A stretch of DNA of 64,000 nucleotides from positions 1 through 64,000 of the forward strand of contig CAKOVU010000004.1 of NCBI GenBank assembly GCA_934122115.1, read 5' to 3'. Each line of letters starts with the position of its first letter. Position 1 is the first letter of the stretch. The translations under genes and the position numbers were made by a program. The DNA is from UMGS1901 sp934122115 (GTDB lineage Bacteria > Bacillota > Clostridia > TANB77 > CAG-508). The notes beneath the pieces are model-generated. The model was not told the origin of the DNA. It made no database searches and saw nothing but the letters and a program-made list of their open reading frames with translations. Positions 41,003 through 49,957 of this stretch are shown here, one piece after another.

Positions 41003-42796
41003 ATGGTGAGATATAGTGATGAATTATTAGAAGAAATAAAAAGTAAGAACGATATAATAGATATAATATCAGAATATGTAACATTAAAAAGAAGTGGAAG
41101 AAGTTTCTTTGGTCTATGTCCTTTTCACAAAGAAAAATCACCTTCTTTTTCTGTGTCACCAGATAAGCAAATTTTTCATTGCTTTGGCTGTGGCGTTGGT
41201 GGAGATGTATTTCGTTTTATAAGCAAAATAGAAAATGTGAATTTTAAAGAAGCAGTTGAACTTTTGGCTAACAGAGCGAATGTACAATTGCCAATATTAG
41301 AAAATTCTGGTGATGAAAAATTAGCAATGCTGAAAGATAAAGTGTATAAAGTTAATGAGTGTGCGGCATTATTTTATCATCAAAATTTATATACTCCCAT
41401 AGCCAAACCGGGGCAGGAATACGTAAAAAAAAGGCATCTAGATAATAAAACATTAAAAACATTTATGATTGGCTATTCAGGTAGATTTGATGAGCTGTAT
41501 AAAGAGTTGAGAAAACAGGGGTTTCAAGATGAAGAGATACTAGCATCAGATTTAGTAAATAAGAATAGTGATGGAAGATACATAGATAGATATAGAAATA
41601 GATTAATGTTCCCGATATTTGATGTGAGAAATAAAGTAATTGGCTTTGGAGGAAGAGTTTTAGATGATAGCAAGCCTAAATATATAAATTCACCAGAGAA
41701 CATTGTTTATAGTAAAGGAAGAAATTTATTTGCTATGAATATTGTAAAGCCGCAAAGGCCTAAAACAATAATAATGGTTGAAGGTTATATGGATGCAATT
41801 TCTTTACATCAAAGAGGAATAAATAATGCAGTAGCATCTCTTGGTACAGCGTTAACAGAAGCCCAAGGAAGATTGCTAAGAAGAAGTTGTGAAAAGGTAA
41901 TAATAGGGTATGATGCAGATGGCGCTGGGCAAGCGGCAACACTTAGAGGATTGGAAATATTAAATAATTTAGGATGTGACATAAGAATATTACAAATAGA
42001 AGGAGCAAAAGATCCAGACGAATTTGTGGTTAAATATGGACCAGAGAAATTTCAAAAATATGTAGATAAAGCTATATCGTTAGTGGAATTTAAAGTTAAA
42101 ATGTTAAAGAAAGAATTGAATTTAGAAGTTGTAAACGACAAAATAAAATTCTTGAATGAAGTTGCAAAGGTACTTTCAAAAGTTGAAAATAGCATGGAAA
42201 GAGAAGTGTACATAGACAAAATTTCAAGTGAATATATGGTTTCAAAAGAAGCAATATATTCAGAAATAAATAAATTGCTATATGCAAACAATAAAGCTGA
42301 AAAGAAATTAGAAAAGCCGATCCAAACTTTACAAGTTAAGCATGAAGAAGAAGAAACTGTTGTTGATGAAAAAACTCAGAGAAAAGAACAATTAATAATA
42401 TATTTATTGATAAATAATTATGAAAAAGTTTATCCAATATTTAAAAAAATAATAACAATTGATTTGTTAAAAGTGAATAAAAATAGAGAGATAGTCTCAA
42501 AATTATATGAAGAATGTGAAAAAGGAAATGTAAATATAGAAAATGCTGTTAATTGGTTTGAAGATGAAAACGTAATAAATTATTTATCAGGAATAATGGC
42601 GGCAGATTTTGAAATAACAGATTTGGATAAGAGCATAGAAGACATAGTAAAATCATATGAAAAAGAAAAATTAGTAATAGAAAGAAATCAATTATTAAAA
42701 AATATAGAGAATGCAAAACAAAGTCCAAAAGAAGAAATTGCAGAATTGGAAAAGAAATTGAATGATGTAATTATAAAGTTAGCTAAAATAAAATAG
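41003..42796 (+). CDS. dnaG: DNA primase DnaG
   Basis: DnaG makes RNA primers for replication. The 597-aa protein has the CHC2 zinc finger (CPFHKEKSPSFSVSPDKQ...CFGCG, residues ~40-62), the RNA polymerase domain with the TOPRIM motifs (IIMVEGYMDAISLHQRG near 257 and GYDADGAGQAA near 303), and a helical C-terminal helicase-binding domain. It is followed at 15 bp by rpoD, the classic macromolecular-synthesis arrangement. Confidence 0.96.
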   Translation: MVRYSDELLEEIKSKNDIIDIISEYVTLKRSGRSFFGLCPFHKEKSPSFSVSPDKQIFHCFGCGVGGDVFRFISKIENVNFKEAVELLANRANVQLPILENSGDEKLAMLKDKVYKVNECAALFYHQNLYTPIAKPGQEYVKKRHLDNKTLKTFMIGYSGRFDELYKELRKQGFQDEEILASDLVNKNSDGRYIDRYRNRLMFPIFDVRNKVIGFGGRVLDDSKPKYINSPENIVYSKGRNLFAMNIVKPQRPKTIIMVEGYMDAISLHQRGINNAVASLGTALTEAQGRLLRRSCEKVIIGYDADGAGQAATLRGLEILNNLGCDIRILQIEGAKDPDEFVVKYGPEKFQKYVDKAISLVEFKVKMLKKELNLEVVNDKIKFLNEVAKVLSKVENSMEREVYIDKISSEYMVSKEAIYSEINKLLYANNKAEKKLEKPIQTLQVKHEEEETVVDEKTQRKEQLIIYLLINNYEKVYPIFKKIITIDLLKVNKNREIVSKLYEECEKGNVNIENAVNWFEDENVINYLSGIMAADFEITDLDKSIEDIVKSYEKEKLVIERNQLLKNIENAKQSPKEEIAELEKKLNDVIIKLAKIK

Positions 42797-42811
42797 GAGG
42801 GAATTCTAAAA

Positions 42812-43924
42812 ATGAGTGAAAAGAAAAAGGAAGATAAGATATCAATAGAAGGAGAAAAAGTAAACGAGATAATAAAAAAAGCAAAAGCTAAAGGAAAAAT
42901 GACTTATGGAGAGTTGGCTTCAGAGTTAAATGATGCTAATCCAGAGCAAATAGATAAAATATTTGATGCTTTTGAAGATATGGGTGTAAGTGTAGAAAAA
43001 GACGATTTAGATATAGAAGAGCCAGATATTGAAGATTTAGAGGCTGTTGAAGATATAAAATTAGAAGATATAGATTTAAATAATATAGACGGTGTAAACA
43101 TAGATGACCCAGTTAGAATGTATTTGAGAGAAATAGGTAGAATTCCTTTATTGAGCTATGAAGAAGAAACTGCGTTAGCACAAAGAATTTTGGATGGTGA
43201 TGAAGAAGCTAAGCAAAAATTAGCAGAATCAAACCTTAGATTAGTTGTAAGTATAGCAAAAAAATATGTTGGAAGAGGCATGTTATTCTTAGATTTAATC
43301 CAAGAAGGTAATATGGGATTAATAAAAGCAGTAGAAAAATTTGATTATACAAAAGGATACAAATTTAGTACTTATGCAACATGGTGGATAAGACAAGCTA
43401 TTACAAGAGCTATAGCAGATCAAGCAAGAACAATAAGAATTCCAGTTCATATGGTAGAAACAATAAATAAATTAATACGTACATCAAGACATTTGCTACA
43501 ACAATTAGGAAGAGAACCATCTCCAGAGGAGATTGCAAAGGAAATGGAGATACCTGTTGAGAAAGTAATTGAAATTCAAAAAATAGCACAAGATCCAGTA
43601 TCTTTAGAAACTCCAGTAGGAGAAGAAGATGATAGCCATCTTGGAGATTTTATACAAGATGATGATTCATTAGCTCCACAAGATGCTGCTGCATATACAT
43701 TACTAAGAGAACAATTGGAAGAAATAATGAAAACTTTAACTCCTAGAGAAGCAAAGGTTTTGAAACTAAGATTTGGATTGGAAGATGGCAAAGCGAGAAC
43801 GCTAGAAGAGGTAGGAAGAGAATTTAAAGTAACAAGAGAAAGAATAAGACAAATAGAAGCAAAGGCTTTAAGAAAATTAAGGCATCCAAGTAGAAGTAAA
43901 AAACTAAGAGATTATATGGGATAA
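42812..43924 (+). CDS. rpoD: Housekeeping sigma factor RpoD (SigA)
   Basis: This primary sigma factor recognises the TTGACA/TATAAT promoters seen throughout the window. In 370 aa it shows region 1.1 (acidic), 1.2 (DPVRMYLREIGRIPLLSYEEE), 2.1-2.4 (NLRLVVSIAKKYVGRGMLFLDLIQEGN, KFSTYATWWIRQAITRAIADQ), 3 and region 4.2 with the helix-turn-helix (VTRERIRQIEAKALRKLRHPSRS). It shares the dnaG transcript. Confidence 0.97.
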   Translation: MSEKKKEDKISIEGEKVNEIIKKAKAKGKMTYGELASELNDANPEQIDKIFDAFEDMGVSVEKDDLDIEEPDIEDLEAVEDIKLEDIDLNNIDGVNIDDPVRMYLREIGRIPLLSYEEETALAQRILDGDEEAKQKLAESNLRLVVSIAKKYVGRGMLFLDLIQEGNMGLIKAVEKFDYTKGYKFSTYATWWIRQAITRAIADQARTIRIPVHMVETINKLIRTSRHLLQQLGREPSPEEIAKEMEIPVEKVIEIQKIAQDPVSLETPVGEEDDSHLGDFIQDDDSLAPQDAAAYTLLREQLEEIMKTLTPREAKVLKLRFGLEDGKARTLEEVGREFKVTRERIRQIEAKALRKLRHPSRSKKLRDYMG

Positions 43925-44029
43925 TGCTAGAAAGATTACAAATTGTAACACAATTGTAATAAAACAACTAAAAAGCCTAAAACTGTTGAAAATACTAAGA
44001 AAACTGCCAACGACATAAGAAACCATATT

Positions 44030-44058
44030 TTGACAATTATTCCTTTAAATGGTATAAT
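44030..44058 (+). promoter_or_regulatory. Promoter of veg
   Basis: TTGACA (44030-44035), 17-bp spacer, TATAAT (44053-44058): a perfect consensus, consistent with the strong veg promoter known in Bacillus. Confidence 0.85.
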
Positions 44059-44088
44059 GAAGCCATCTTAAAGGAGTGAGGAACAAAT

Positions 44089-44394
44089 ATGATTTACCCA
44101 AACGATATTACAAGTTTAAAGTCTGACATTGGCGAAAAAATAGGACAAAAAGTAATAGTGAAAGGAACTTTAGGAAGAAATAAACCTTTTGAAAAAGAGG
44201 CAACATTAGAAAAAGTATATCCAAGTATTTTTATAGTAAAGTATGATGAAAACGAGAGAAATGTTACTTATAGTTATACGGATATTTTAACGAGAACAGT
44301 AGAGTTACAGGTGTTTAATGGTGAAACTTATAATCCAATTTTACCACCAGAAAACTCAGAGAAAAAAAGAAAGAAAGAATATGATATTGGTTAA
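44089..44394 (+). CDS. veg: Veg family protein
   Basis: The 101-aa protein matches Veg (SLKSDIGEKIGQKVIVKGTLGRNKPFEKEATLEKVYPSIFIVKYDENERNVTYSYTDILTRTVEL), a small beta-rich cytosolic protein that in Bacillus stimulates biofilm genes and takes part in spore outgrowth. It has a longer Lys/Glu-rich C-terminal tail than Bacillus Veg. It is a monocistronic unit directly upstream of sporulation genes. Confidence 0.88.
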   Translation: MIYPNDITSLKSDIGEKIGQKVIVKGTLGRNKPFEKEATLEKVYPSIFIVKYDENERNVTYSYTDILTRTVELQVFNGETYNPILPPENSEKKRKKEYDIG

Positions 44395-44405
44395 TTAAAT
44401 ATATA

Positions 44406-44434
44406 AAATTCCTTGAAAAAGGAATTTTTTTTTA
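44406..44434 (+). terminator. Terminator of veg
   Basis: AAATTCCT (44406-44413) / AGGAATTT (44420-44427), then a run of T. Confidence 0.85.
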
Positions 44435-44507
44435 TACTTGTAATATACATTAAATATGAAAAATTAAAAAGCGTAATAAATATGCTTAAAGGAAAGGAAT
44501 GAAAAGT

Positions 44508-46031
44508 ATGAGTATAAAAACGTCTAAAGAGAATATATGTGTAAACCAAATTATAGGACAAAAAGAAGAAATTATTAGAGTAGAAGGCGATGAAATTGTA
44601 CCGGATATAAAACCAGATGTTTTAAGCATTGTATCAAGTACTGGTACAGTTTGTATATACAAAAAGGAAATACAAGATGGAAAAGTGCGTTTTGATGGAA
44701 GTATTTATATATATACAATATATATGGCAGATGATGAGACTTCAAGTATAAGAAGTATAAATTCTAGTTTGGATTTTAGTAAAACAATAGAGGTAAGCAA
44801 CATTACACAAGATATGCAATTAGAAGATTATTGCCAAATACAATCAATAGATTGCAAAATACTAAATGGAAGAAAAATCAATTTAGAAGTTAGTATGAAA
44901 ATGCAAGTGAAAGTATACTCGAATAATAATGTTGAAATAATAAATGACATTGCAGAAATAAACGATATACAGAAGCTTGAAAAAAGTTATACTATAAATT
45001 CACTACTGGGAAGTGGTAGTACAAAGGTAATTGCTAAAGATACAGTAAATATAAATCAAGAAGATAATTTATCTGAAATTATAAAGGTTAAAGTGGATAT
45101 AAAAAATAAAGAAACAAAAATAAGTTATAATAAAATATTAGCAAAGGCAGATAATGTTGTAAATATTTTATATTTAACAGAAGATAATAGAATAGGTACT
45201 GTGTCTGCAGTTATTCCAGTTATGGGATTTATAGACATGCAGAATATAAATGAACAAAATTTGTGCGATGTGTCATATGAATTAAGGAATATAGCGATAA
45301 AACCTAATAATGTTGATGAACATTCTATATACATAGAATCGGAGATAGAAATTACGGGATTAGTATATGAAAATAAAGAAATGAGGATTATACAAGACTT
45401 GTACAGTCCATCAACAGAGTTGGAGTGCAAACAGAAAAAAATAAAAGTTATGCAAAATAAGAGAAGCATAAAGCAAACATGCAATATAAGAAAACAGGAA
45501 ATGATTCAAGAAATAGGAAAAAATAAAATATATGATGTTGATGTAAGACCAGTAATCATAAATACACAAACAATAAATGGAAGAGTTTCATACGAGGGTG
45601 AATTGAATTTACGAATATTGTTTGCAAATGAAAATAATACTCAACTTCAGTGCAAAGATATTGTTGAACCATTTACATTTAATATAGCAGATGAACAAGT
45701 TACAGTAAACACATCTATAGAAACATATATGGAAGTGAAAATGCAAGACTTTATAGTGATGCCAGATGAAAGCATTGATATGAAGATTGATCTGGAATTT
45801 AATTTAAGTATATCTAATACGGAAGATTTAAATATAATAGATGAAATTAATAATGTAGAAAATAGAAACAGAGAAAAATATAGCATAGTGATATATTATA
45901 CAAGGAAAGGCGATACTTTATGGAAGATAGCTAAGAGATTTGGAAGTACGGTGGATGACATTATAAGAGTTAATAAGATAGAAAATCCAGATGTTATTTT
46001 ACCAGGACAGCAATTATTTATTCCAAGATAG
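44508..46031 (+). CDS. sipL: SipL-like spore coat morphogenetic protein (SPOCS domains + LysM)
   Basis: This 507-aa protein has two or three DUF3794/SPOCS domains (from DEIVPDIKPDVLSIVS, repeated as EIIKVKVDI... and DVRPVIINTQTINGRVSYEGELNLRIL). A C-terminal LysM domain covers residues ~462-507 (YTRKGDTLWKIAKRFGSTVDDIIRVNKIENPDVILPGQQLFIP). C. difficile SipL has this architecture and length and connects the coat layer to SpoIVA through LysM. ATG 44508 is preferred over 44499, because it lies 8 bases after the GGAAAGGA site. yunB follows at 17 bp. Confidence 0.8.
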   Translation: MSIKTSKENICVNQIIGQKEEIIRVEGDEIVPDIKPDVLSIVSSTGTVCIYKKEIQDGKVRFDGSIYIYTIYMADDETSSIRSINSSLDFSKTIEVSNITQDMQLEDYCQIQSIDCKILNGRKINLEVSMKMQVKVYSNNNVEIINDIAEINDIQKLEKSYTINSLLGSGSTKVIAKDTVNINQEDNLSEIIKVKVDIKNKETKISYNKILAKADNVVNILYLTEDNRIGTVSAVIPVMGFIDMQNINEQNLCDVSYELRNIAIKPNNVDEHSIYIESEIEITGLVYENKEMRIIQDLYSPSTELECKQKKIKVMQNKRSIKQTCNIRKQEMIQEIGKNKIYDVDVRPVIINTQTINGRVSYEGELNLRILFANENNTQLQCKDIVEPFTFNIADEQVTVNTSIETYMEVKMQDFIVMPDESIDMKIDLEFNLSISNTEDLNIIDEINNVENRNREKYSIVIYYTRKGDTLWKIAKRFGSTVDDIIRVNKIENPDVILPGQQLFIPR

Positions 46032-46048
46032 AGTTATTGGAGATTTAA

Positions 46049-46753
46049 ATGAAAATTGAAGATGGATACACTAAAATATATTCAAGACCACGAATTAAAT
46101 TTAATAATAAAGCTAAATTAGATATTATACAAAAGGTATTTTTTATTTCTATTATAGCTGTTATAACTGCAACAATTATAATAAAGTCAATCAATCCGAT
46201 TGTGGATACATTATGCTTAGATGCTGCTAAAAATATAGCAACTAAAATATCAAATGAGGAAGCTACTGCAATAATGGAAAAGTATAAATATGAGGACCTT
46301 GTTACAATTACCAAAGATGGCAATAATGATGTGGTTATGATACAAGCAAATGTGAATTCAATAAATGCAATAATTTCAGATATTCCAATACATATATTAG
46401 AAAAATTAGAAGAAAATGATAATAGTAGCATAAAAATAAGATTGGGAAGTATATTTGGAATAAAGATGTTATCTGGATATGGACCAAAAATAAATGCCAA
46501 AATAGCAAATACAGGGAATGTGGAAACAGATTTGAAATCTGATTTTACCTCACAAGGGATAAACCAAACTTTACACAGAATTTATTTAGAATTAAATATG
46601 GATGTAAATATATTAACACCATATCATATAGTAAATTCTAGAATCACGAATCAAGTATTAATAGCAGAATCTATAATTGTGGGTAATGTACCAAGTGCAT
46701 ATTACAATTTAAATTCTACAAACCCGAGTGATACAATAAGTGTAATAAATTAA
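46049..46753 (+). CDS. yunB: Sporulation protein YunB
   Basis: The 234-aa protein has an N-terminal membrane helix (residues ~30-48) and an outside domain matching YunB (NPIVDTLCLDAAKNIATKISNEEA, GSIFGIKMLSGYGPKINAKI, GINQTLHRIYLELNMDVNILTP). YunB is made in the Bacillus mother cell under SigE and is needed for full sporulation. It probably shares a transcript with sipL. The motif PYHIVNSRITNQVLIAESIIVGNVP is typical. Confidence 0.88.
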   Translation: MKIEDGYTKIYSRPRIKFNNKAKLDIIQKVFFISIIAVITATIIIKSINPIVDTLCLDAAKNIATKISNEEATAIMEKYKYEDLVTITKDGNNDVVMIQANVNSINAIISDIPIHILEKLEENDNSSIKIRLGSIFGIKMLSGYGPKINAKIANTGNVETDLKSDFTSQGINQTLHRIYLELNMDVNILTPYHIVNSRITNQVLIAESIIVGNVPSAYYNLNSTNPSDTISVIN

Positions 46754-46757
46754 AAAA

Positions 46758-46790
46758 TAGAACCCAATTTCTTGGGTTCTAAAAATATTA
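46758..46790. terminator. Shared terminator of yunB and rplM-rpsI
   Basis: Perfect stem TAGAACCCAA (46758-46767) / TTGGGTTCTA (46772-46781) between convergent operons, with A/T runs on both sides. Confidence 0.85.
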
Positions 46791-47198
46791 TCTCTTTGAG
46801 AATTGTGGTGCTTTTCTAGCTTTTTTAAGACCATATTTCTTTCTTTCTTTCATACGTGGATCTCTTGTTAAGAATCCGTTTGATTTTAAAGCTGGTCTGT
46901 ATTCTTCTCTATTAGCTTCATTTAAAGCTCTTGCTATACCATGACGTATAGCTCCTGCTTGACCTGAAAATCCGCCACCTTTTACTGTACAAATAACATC
47001 AAATTTATCAGCTGTATTTGTAACTGTTAAAGGTTGTTTTACTATAACTTTTAATGTTTCTTCTCCAAAATATTCATTTAAATCTTTACCGTTAACAGTA
47101 ATATTACCTTTACCACTAACTATTCTAACTCTAGCGATTGAACTTTTTCTTCTACCTGTGCCATTAAATACTACTTGTTCTTTTTTTGCTCTAGGCAT
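46788..47198 (-). CDS. rpsI: Ribosomal protein S9
   Basis: This 30S protein has a C-terminal tail that reaches the P-site tRNA. The 136-aa product contains GTGRRKSSIARVRIVSGKGNITVNGK and ends in RKAPQFSKR. Family members usually end in QYSKR, so the Phe here is a small departure. It follows rplM by 19 bp, the universal bacterial pair, with AGGAGG before the ATG. Confidence 0.97.
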   Translation of the reverse strand: MPRAKKEQVVFNGTGRRKSSIARVRIVSGKGNITVNGKDLNEYFGEETLKVIVKQPLTVTNTADKFDVICTVKGGGFSGQAGAIRHGIARALNEANREEYRPALKSNGFLTRDPRMKERKKYGLKKARKAPQFSKR

Positions 47199-47217
47199 TT
47201 CTTATTCCTCCTATAAT

Positions 47218-47652
47218 CTAAAAATTCCAAATTTCTGGTTTTTGAGCAATGTTTTCATGCTCGCTGCCTGCATATACTCTTAATTTTTTAGCCATTTGTC
47301 TTCCTAAGCTATTGTGAGGAAGCATACCTGTTACAGCTAATGTCATCATTTTTTCTGGTTTGTTTTCTAACATAACTTTAGCAGAAGTTTCTTTCATTCC
47401 ACCAATGTAACCAGAATGATGTCTGTACATTTTTTGGTTCAATTTATTTCCTGTTAAAATAACTTTTTCACAATTTATGATAATAACGTGATCACCTGCA
47501 TCCATATTAGGAGTATAAGTAGGTTTATGTTTTCCTCTTAATAATTTTGCTGCTTCTGCTGCAACTCTTCCTAATGGTTTATTTGCGGCATCAATTATAT
47601 ACCATTTTCTTTCAATTTCACTTTTCTTTATACTATATGTTGTATTATTCAT
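47218..47652 (-). CDS. rplM: Ribosomal protein L13
   Basis: This 50S protein is 144 aa from the ATG at 47652, which has GGAGGG 10 bases upstream. A longer in-frame extension to 47697 has no ribosome site. It shows RKWYIIDAANKPLGRVAAEAAKLLRGKHKPTYTPNMDAGDHVIIINCEKV and the signature GMLPHNSLGRQMAKKLRVYAGSEH. It is the first gene of the rplM-rpsI operon. Confidence 0.97.
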   Translation of the reverse strand: MNNTTYSIKKSEIERKWYIIDAANKPLGRVAAEAAKLLRGKHKPTYTPNMDAGDHVIIINCEKVILTGNKLNQKMYRHHSGYIGGMKETSAKVMLENKPEKMMTLAVTGMLPHNSLGRQMAKKLRVYAGSEHENIAQKPEIWNF

Positions 47653-47755
47653 GGTAAAAAATACCCTCCATTCAAATAATTTATATATATGAAACAATTT
47701 AATAAATAACTACCGGGGAGAAGCTATTCATATCTTGTCATATTCACTAAATGCT
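47653..47755 (-). ncRNA. Candidate L13 leader RNA of rplM
   Basis: About 100 transcribed bases separate the promoter from the rplM start. The segment contains CTCCCCGGTAGTTATT and small paired arms at the place where Firmicutes carry the autoregulatory L13 leader. The match is from memory and not checked against a covariance model. Confidence 0.35.
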
Positions 47756-47760
47756 CTACT

Positions 47761-47789
47761 ATTTTATTATAAAAATTTAAAAAAGTCAA
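47761..47789 (-). promoter_or_regulatory. Promoter of rplM-rpsI
   Basis: On the minus strand TTGACT (47789-47784), 17-bp spacer, TAAAAT (47766-47761). It is back to back with the infC promoter. Confidence 0.7.
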
Positions 47790-47807
47790 GTAAAAAACGA
47801 AAAAGTA

Positions 47808-47836
47808 TTGACAATATATTTTTTTTAGTGTATTAT
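47808..47836 (+). promoter_or_regulatory. Promoter of infC-rpmI-rplT
   Basis: TTGACA (47808-47813), 17-bp spacer, TATTAT (47831-47836). Confidence 0.7.
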
Positions 47837-47844
47837 AATTATTG

Positions 47845-47978
47845 TTAAAGAAGCAATCCGTGCTCACCTTAGCAGATAGCAAAAGGTTATTGATAAAAAT
47901 TTAATATAATAAATTATATATTTTTTATTGTACGGATTGGCTTTAGAAGTCAATCTTATTTTTATGGAGGTGTTTTAA
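47845..47978 (+). ncRNA. L20-type leader RNA of the infC operon
   Basis: The ~135-base leader contains CAATCCGTGCTCACC, AGCAGATAGCAAAAGG and, further on, GTACGGATTGGCTTTAGAAGTCAATC. CAATCCGT pairs with ACGGATTG across a large loop, and GATTGGC...GTCAATC can form the alternative stem. In Bacillus, L20 binds such a leader and causes premature termination. Position and motifs fit. Confidence 0.65.
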
Positions 47979-47979
47979 T

Positions 47980-48495
47980 ATAAAACAAGAGTTACTAATT
48001 AATGAAAAAATTAGAGCAAACAAAGTTCAAGTTATAGGAGCAAATGGAGAAAAGCTAGGGATCCTTTCATTATACGAAGCTTTAGATAAAGCAGCTGATG
48101 AAAAATTGGATTTAGTATTGGTATCGCCAAATGCAGAACCACCAGTTTGTAAATTAATGAATTATGGAAAATATAAATTTGAACAAGCTAAGAAAGAAAA
48201 AGAATCTAAGAAAAATCAAAAAACTTTTGAAATAAAAGAAATTAGAATTACACCAAATATAGAAAAACACGATTTTGAATTTAAAGCAAAAAATGCAAGG
48301 AAGTTTCTAGAAGATGGTAATAAAGTAAAAATTACAGTTAGATTTAGAGGAAGAGAATTAAATTATGTAAAAGCTGGAGAAGCCAATCTAAATCAATTTT
48401 CAGAAGCATTAGCTGATATAGCTGTAGTTGAGAAAAAGCCATTATTAGAAGGAAAAAATATGTTTATTATATTGGCTAAAAAAACTGAAAAATAA
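47980..48495 (+). CDS. infC: Translation initiation factor IF-3, with AUA start
   Basis: IF-3 binds the 30S subunit, prevents premature 50S joining and checks the start codon. The 171-aa frame reads KQELLINEKIRANKVQVIGANGEKLGILS...AEPPVCKLMNYGKYKFEQ...IRITPNIEKHDFEFKAKNARKFL. No ATG, GTG or TTG opens it. The codon in the right place, 9 bases after GGAGG, is ATA (47980-47982). Rare start codons (AUU in E. coli and many bacteria) let IF-3 repress its own translation, so AUA here is biologically sensible. Confidence 0.93.
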   Translation: MKQELLINEKIRANKVQVIGANGEKLGILSLYEALDKAADEKLDLVLVSPNAEPPVCKLMNYGKYKFEQAKKEKESKKNQKTFEIKEIRITPNIEKHDFEFKAKNARKFLEDGNKVKITVRFRGRELNYVKAGEANLNQFSEALADIAVVEKKPLLEGKNMFIILAKKTEK

Positions 48496-48541
48496 ATAGT
48501 CAATTGTTATAAATTTAATTATCTTTAAGGAGGAGTAAAAT

Positions 48542-48748
48542 ATGCCAAAGTTAAAAACAAATAAAGCTGCAAAGAAAAGATATGATTATACAGCTACAGG
48601 TAAAGTTAAAAGAACAAAATCAAACAGAAGACATTTATTAGCAAATAAAACTTCAAGAGCTAAATCAAGAGGAAAAATCCAAGATGCTTACGCAGATAAA
48701 ACATGTGAAGCAGGAATTAAAAAATTACTACCATATGGTAACAAATAA
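48542..48748 (+). CDS. rpmI: Ribosomal protein L35
   Basis: The 68-aa basic 50S protein reads MPKLKTNKAAKKRYDYTATGKVKRTKSNRRHLLANKTSRAKSRG. It is the second gene of the conserved infC-rpmI-rplT operon, behind AAGGAGGAG. Confidence 0.96.
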   Translation: MPKLKTNKAAKKRYDYTATGKVKRTKSNRRHLLANKTSRAKSRGKIQDAYADKTCEAGIKKLLPYGNK

Positions 48749-48765
48749 AGGAAGGTGAATAGAGA

Positions 48766-49119
48766 ATGGCAAGAGTAAAAACAGCAATAATAACACGTAA
48801 AAAGCACAATAAAATATTAAAAAGAGCAAAAGGATATTATGGAGCAAAGCATTATAGATTTAGAATGGCTAAACAAGCTGTTATGAAATCTGGAGCATAT
48901 GCATATGTAGGAAGAAAAGATAAAAAATCTAATTTCAGAAAATTATGGATAGCAAGAATAAATGCTGCAGCAAGAATGAATGGAATGACTTACAGTAACT
49001 TAGTTAACGGATTAAAGAAAGCTAATGTAGTTATAAACAGAAAAATGTTGGCTGAAATGGCAGTTTCAGATCCAGTTGCTTTTACAAAAGTTGTAGAGAT
49101 TGCTAAAAAAGCAAAATAA
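48766..49119 (+). CDS. rplT: Ribosomal protein L20
   Basis: The 117-aa 50S assembly protein reads MARVKTAIITRKKHNKILKRAKGYYGAKHYRFRMAKQAVMKSGAYAYVGRKDKKSNFRKLWIARINAAARMNGMTYS. It is also the expected repressor that binds the infC leader. It lies 17 bp after rpmI. Confidence 0.97.
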   Translation: MARVKTAIITRKKHNKILKRAKGYYGAKHYRFRMAKQAVMKSGAYAYVGRKDKKSNFRKLWIARINAAARMNGMTYSNLVNGLKKANVVINRKMLAEMAVSDPVAFTKVVEIAKKAK

Positions 49120-49127
49120 GATAAATA

Positions 49128-49163
49128 AAATTGTAGAATTCATATGAGTACTACAATTTTTTT
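49128..49163 (+). terminator. Terminator of the infC operon
   Basis: AAATTGTAG (49128-49136) / CTACAATTT (49151-49159), then a T run. It lies just upstream of tcdA, so the ATG at 49144 inside it is not the tcdA start. Confidence 0.8.
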
Positions 49164-49191
49164 ATTTATATCTAAAAAAGGAGAACAAGAA

Positions 49192-49890
49192 ATGGAAAAT
49201 TGGTTAGAAAGAGAAGAATTATTAATAGGAAAAGAAAATGTGGAAAAAATAAATAATACGAAAGTAGCAATATTTGGCTGCGGAGGAGTTGGCTCATATG
49301 CAGTAGAAGCATTAGCAAGGGCAGGAATTGGTAAGTTTGTGTTGGTAGATAAAGATGTGGTTGATTTAACAAATATAAATAGACAACTAATTGCAGATAC
49401 TACAACTGTTGGACGTACTAAAGTAGAAGTTGAGAAAGAAAGAATTTTAAAAATAAATCCAAAAGCTAGTGTGGAAATATATAAAGAATTCTATACTGAA
49501 AATAATAGAAATGAGTTAGTAAGAAACGATTACGATTATATAGTTGATGCTATAGATTCAGTGTCTTCTAAAGTTGCACTAATACAGACTGCACATGAAA
49601 AAAATATAAATATAATATCTGCTATGGGAATGGGAAATAAATTGAATCCTACTATGATAAATGTTGCAGATATTAGCAAAACTGAAGTATGCCCACTGGC
49701 AAAGGTAATGAGAAAAAAGCTAAAACAATTAGGAATATTACATACAAAAGTGGTTTATTCAAAAGAATTGCCAACAAGAGCTGATAATAGTGAAGAAAAC
49801 AAAAGGACAACAGCTAGTATAAGTTTTATGCCTTCAGTAGCAGGTTTAATAATAGCAAGCGAAATAATAAAAGATGTTATTTGCAAATAA
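49192..49890 (+). CDS. tcdA: tRNA threonylcarbamoyladenosine dehydratase TcdA
   Basis: TcdA is an E1-like enzyme that cyclises t6A37 of ANN-reading tRNAs to ct6A using ATP. The 232-aa product has the ThiF/E1 nucleotide motif VAIFGCGGVGSYAVEALARAGIGKFVLVDKDVVDLTNINRQ (residues ~23-63) and DAIDSVSSKVALI. PTRADNSEENKRTTASISFMPSVAGLIIAS near the C-terminus matches CsdL/TcdA. ATG 49192 follows AAAGGAG. Confidence 0.92.
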   Translation: MENWLEREELLIGKENVEKINNTKVAIFGCGGVGSYAVEALARAGIGKFVLVDKDVVDLTNINRQLIADTTTVGRTKVEVEKERILKINPKASVEIYKEFYTENNRNELVRNDYDYIVDAIDSVSSKVALIQTAHEKNINIISAMGMGNKLNPTMINVADISKTEVCPLAKVMRKKLKQLGILHTKVVYSKELPTRADNSEENKRTTASISFMPSVAGLIIASEIIKDVICK

Positions 49891-49957
49891 AATTGCATAA
49901 TTTTATAAAAAAAGGAAATGCTAATTCTGAAAATGAAAATTTGGAGGTAAGAGATAA

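Noticed and set aside
43936..43961. Dyad ATTACAA...TTGTAAT after rpoD as a terminator
   Set aside because: It has no T run on the + strand and a purely AT-rich stem.
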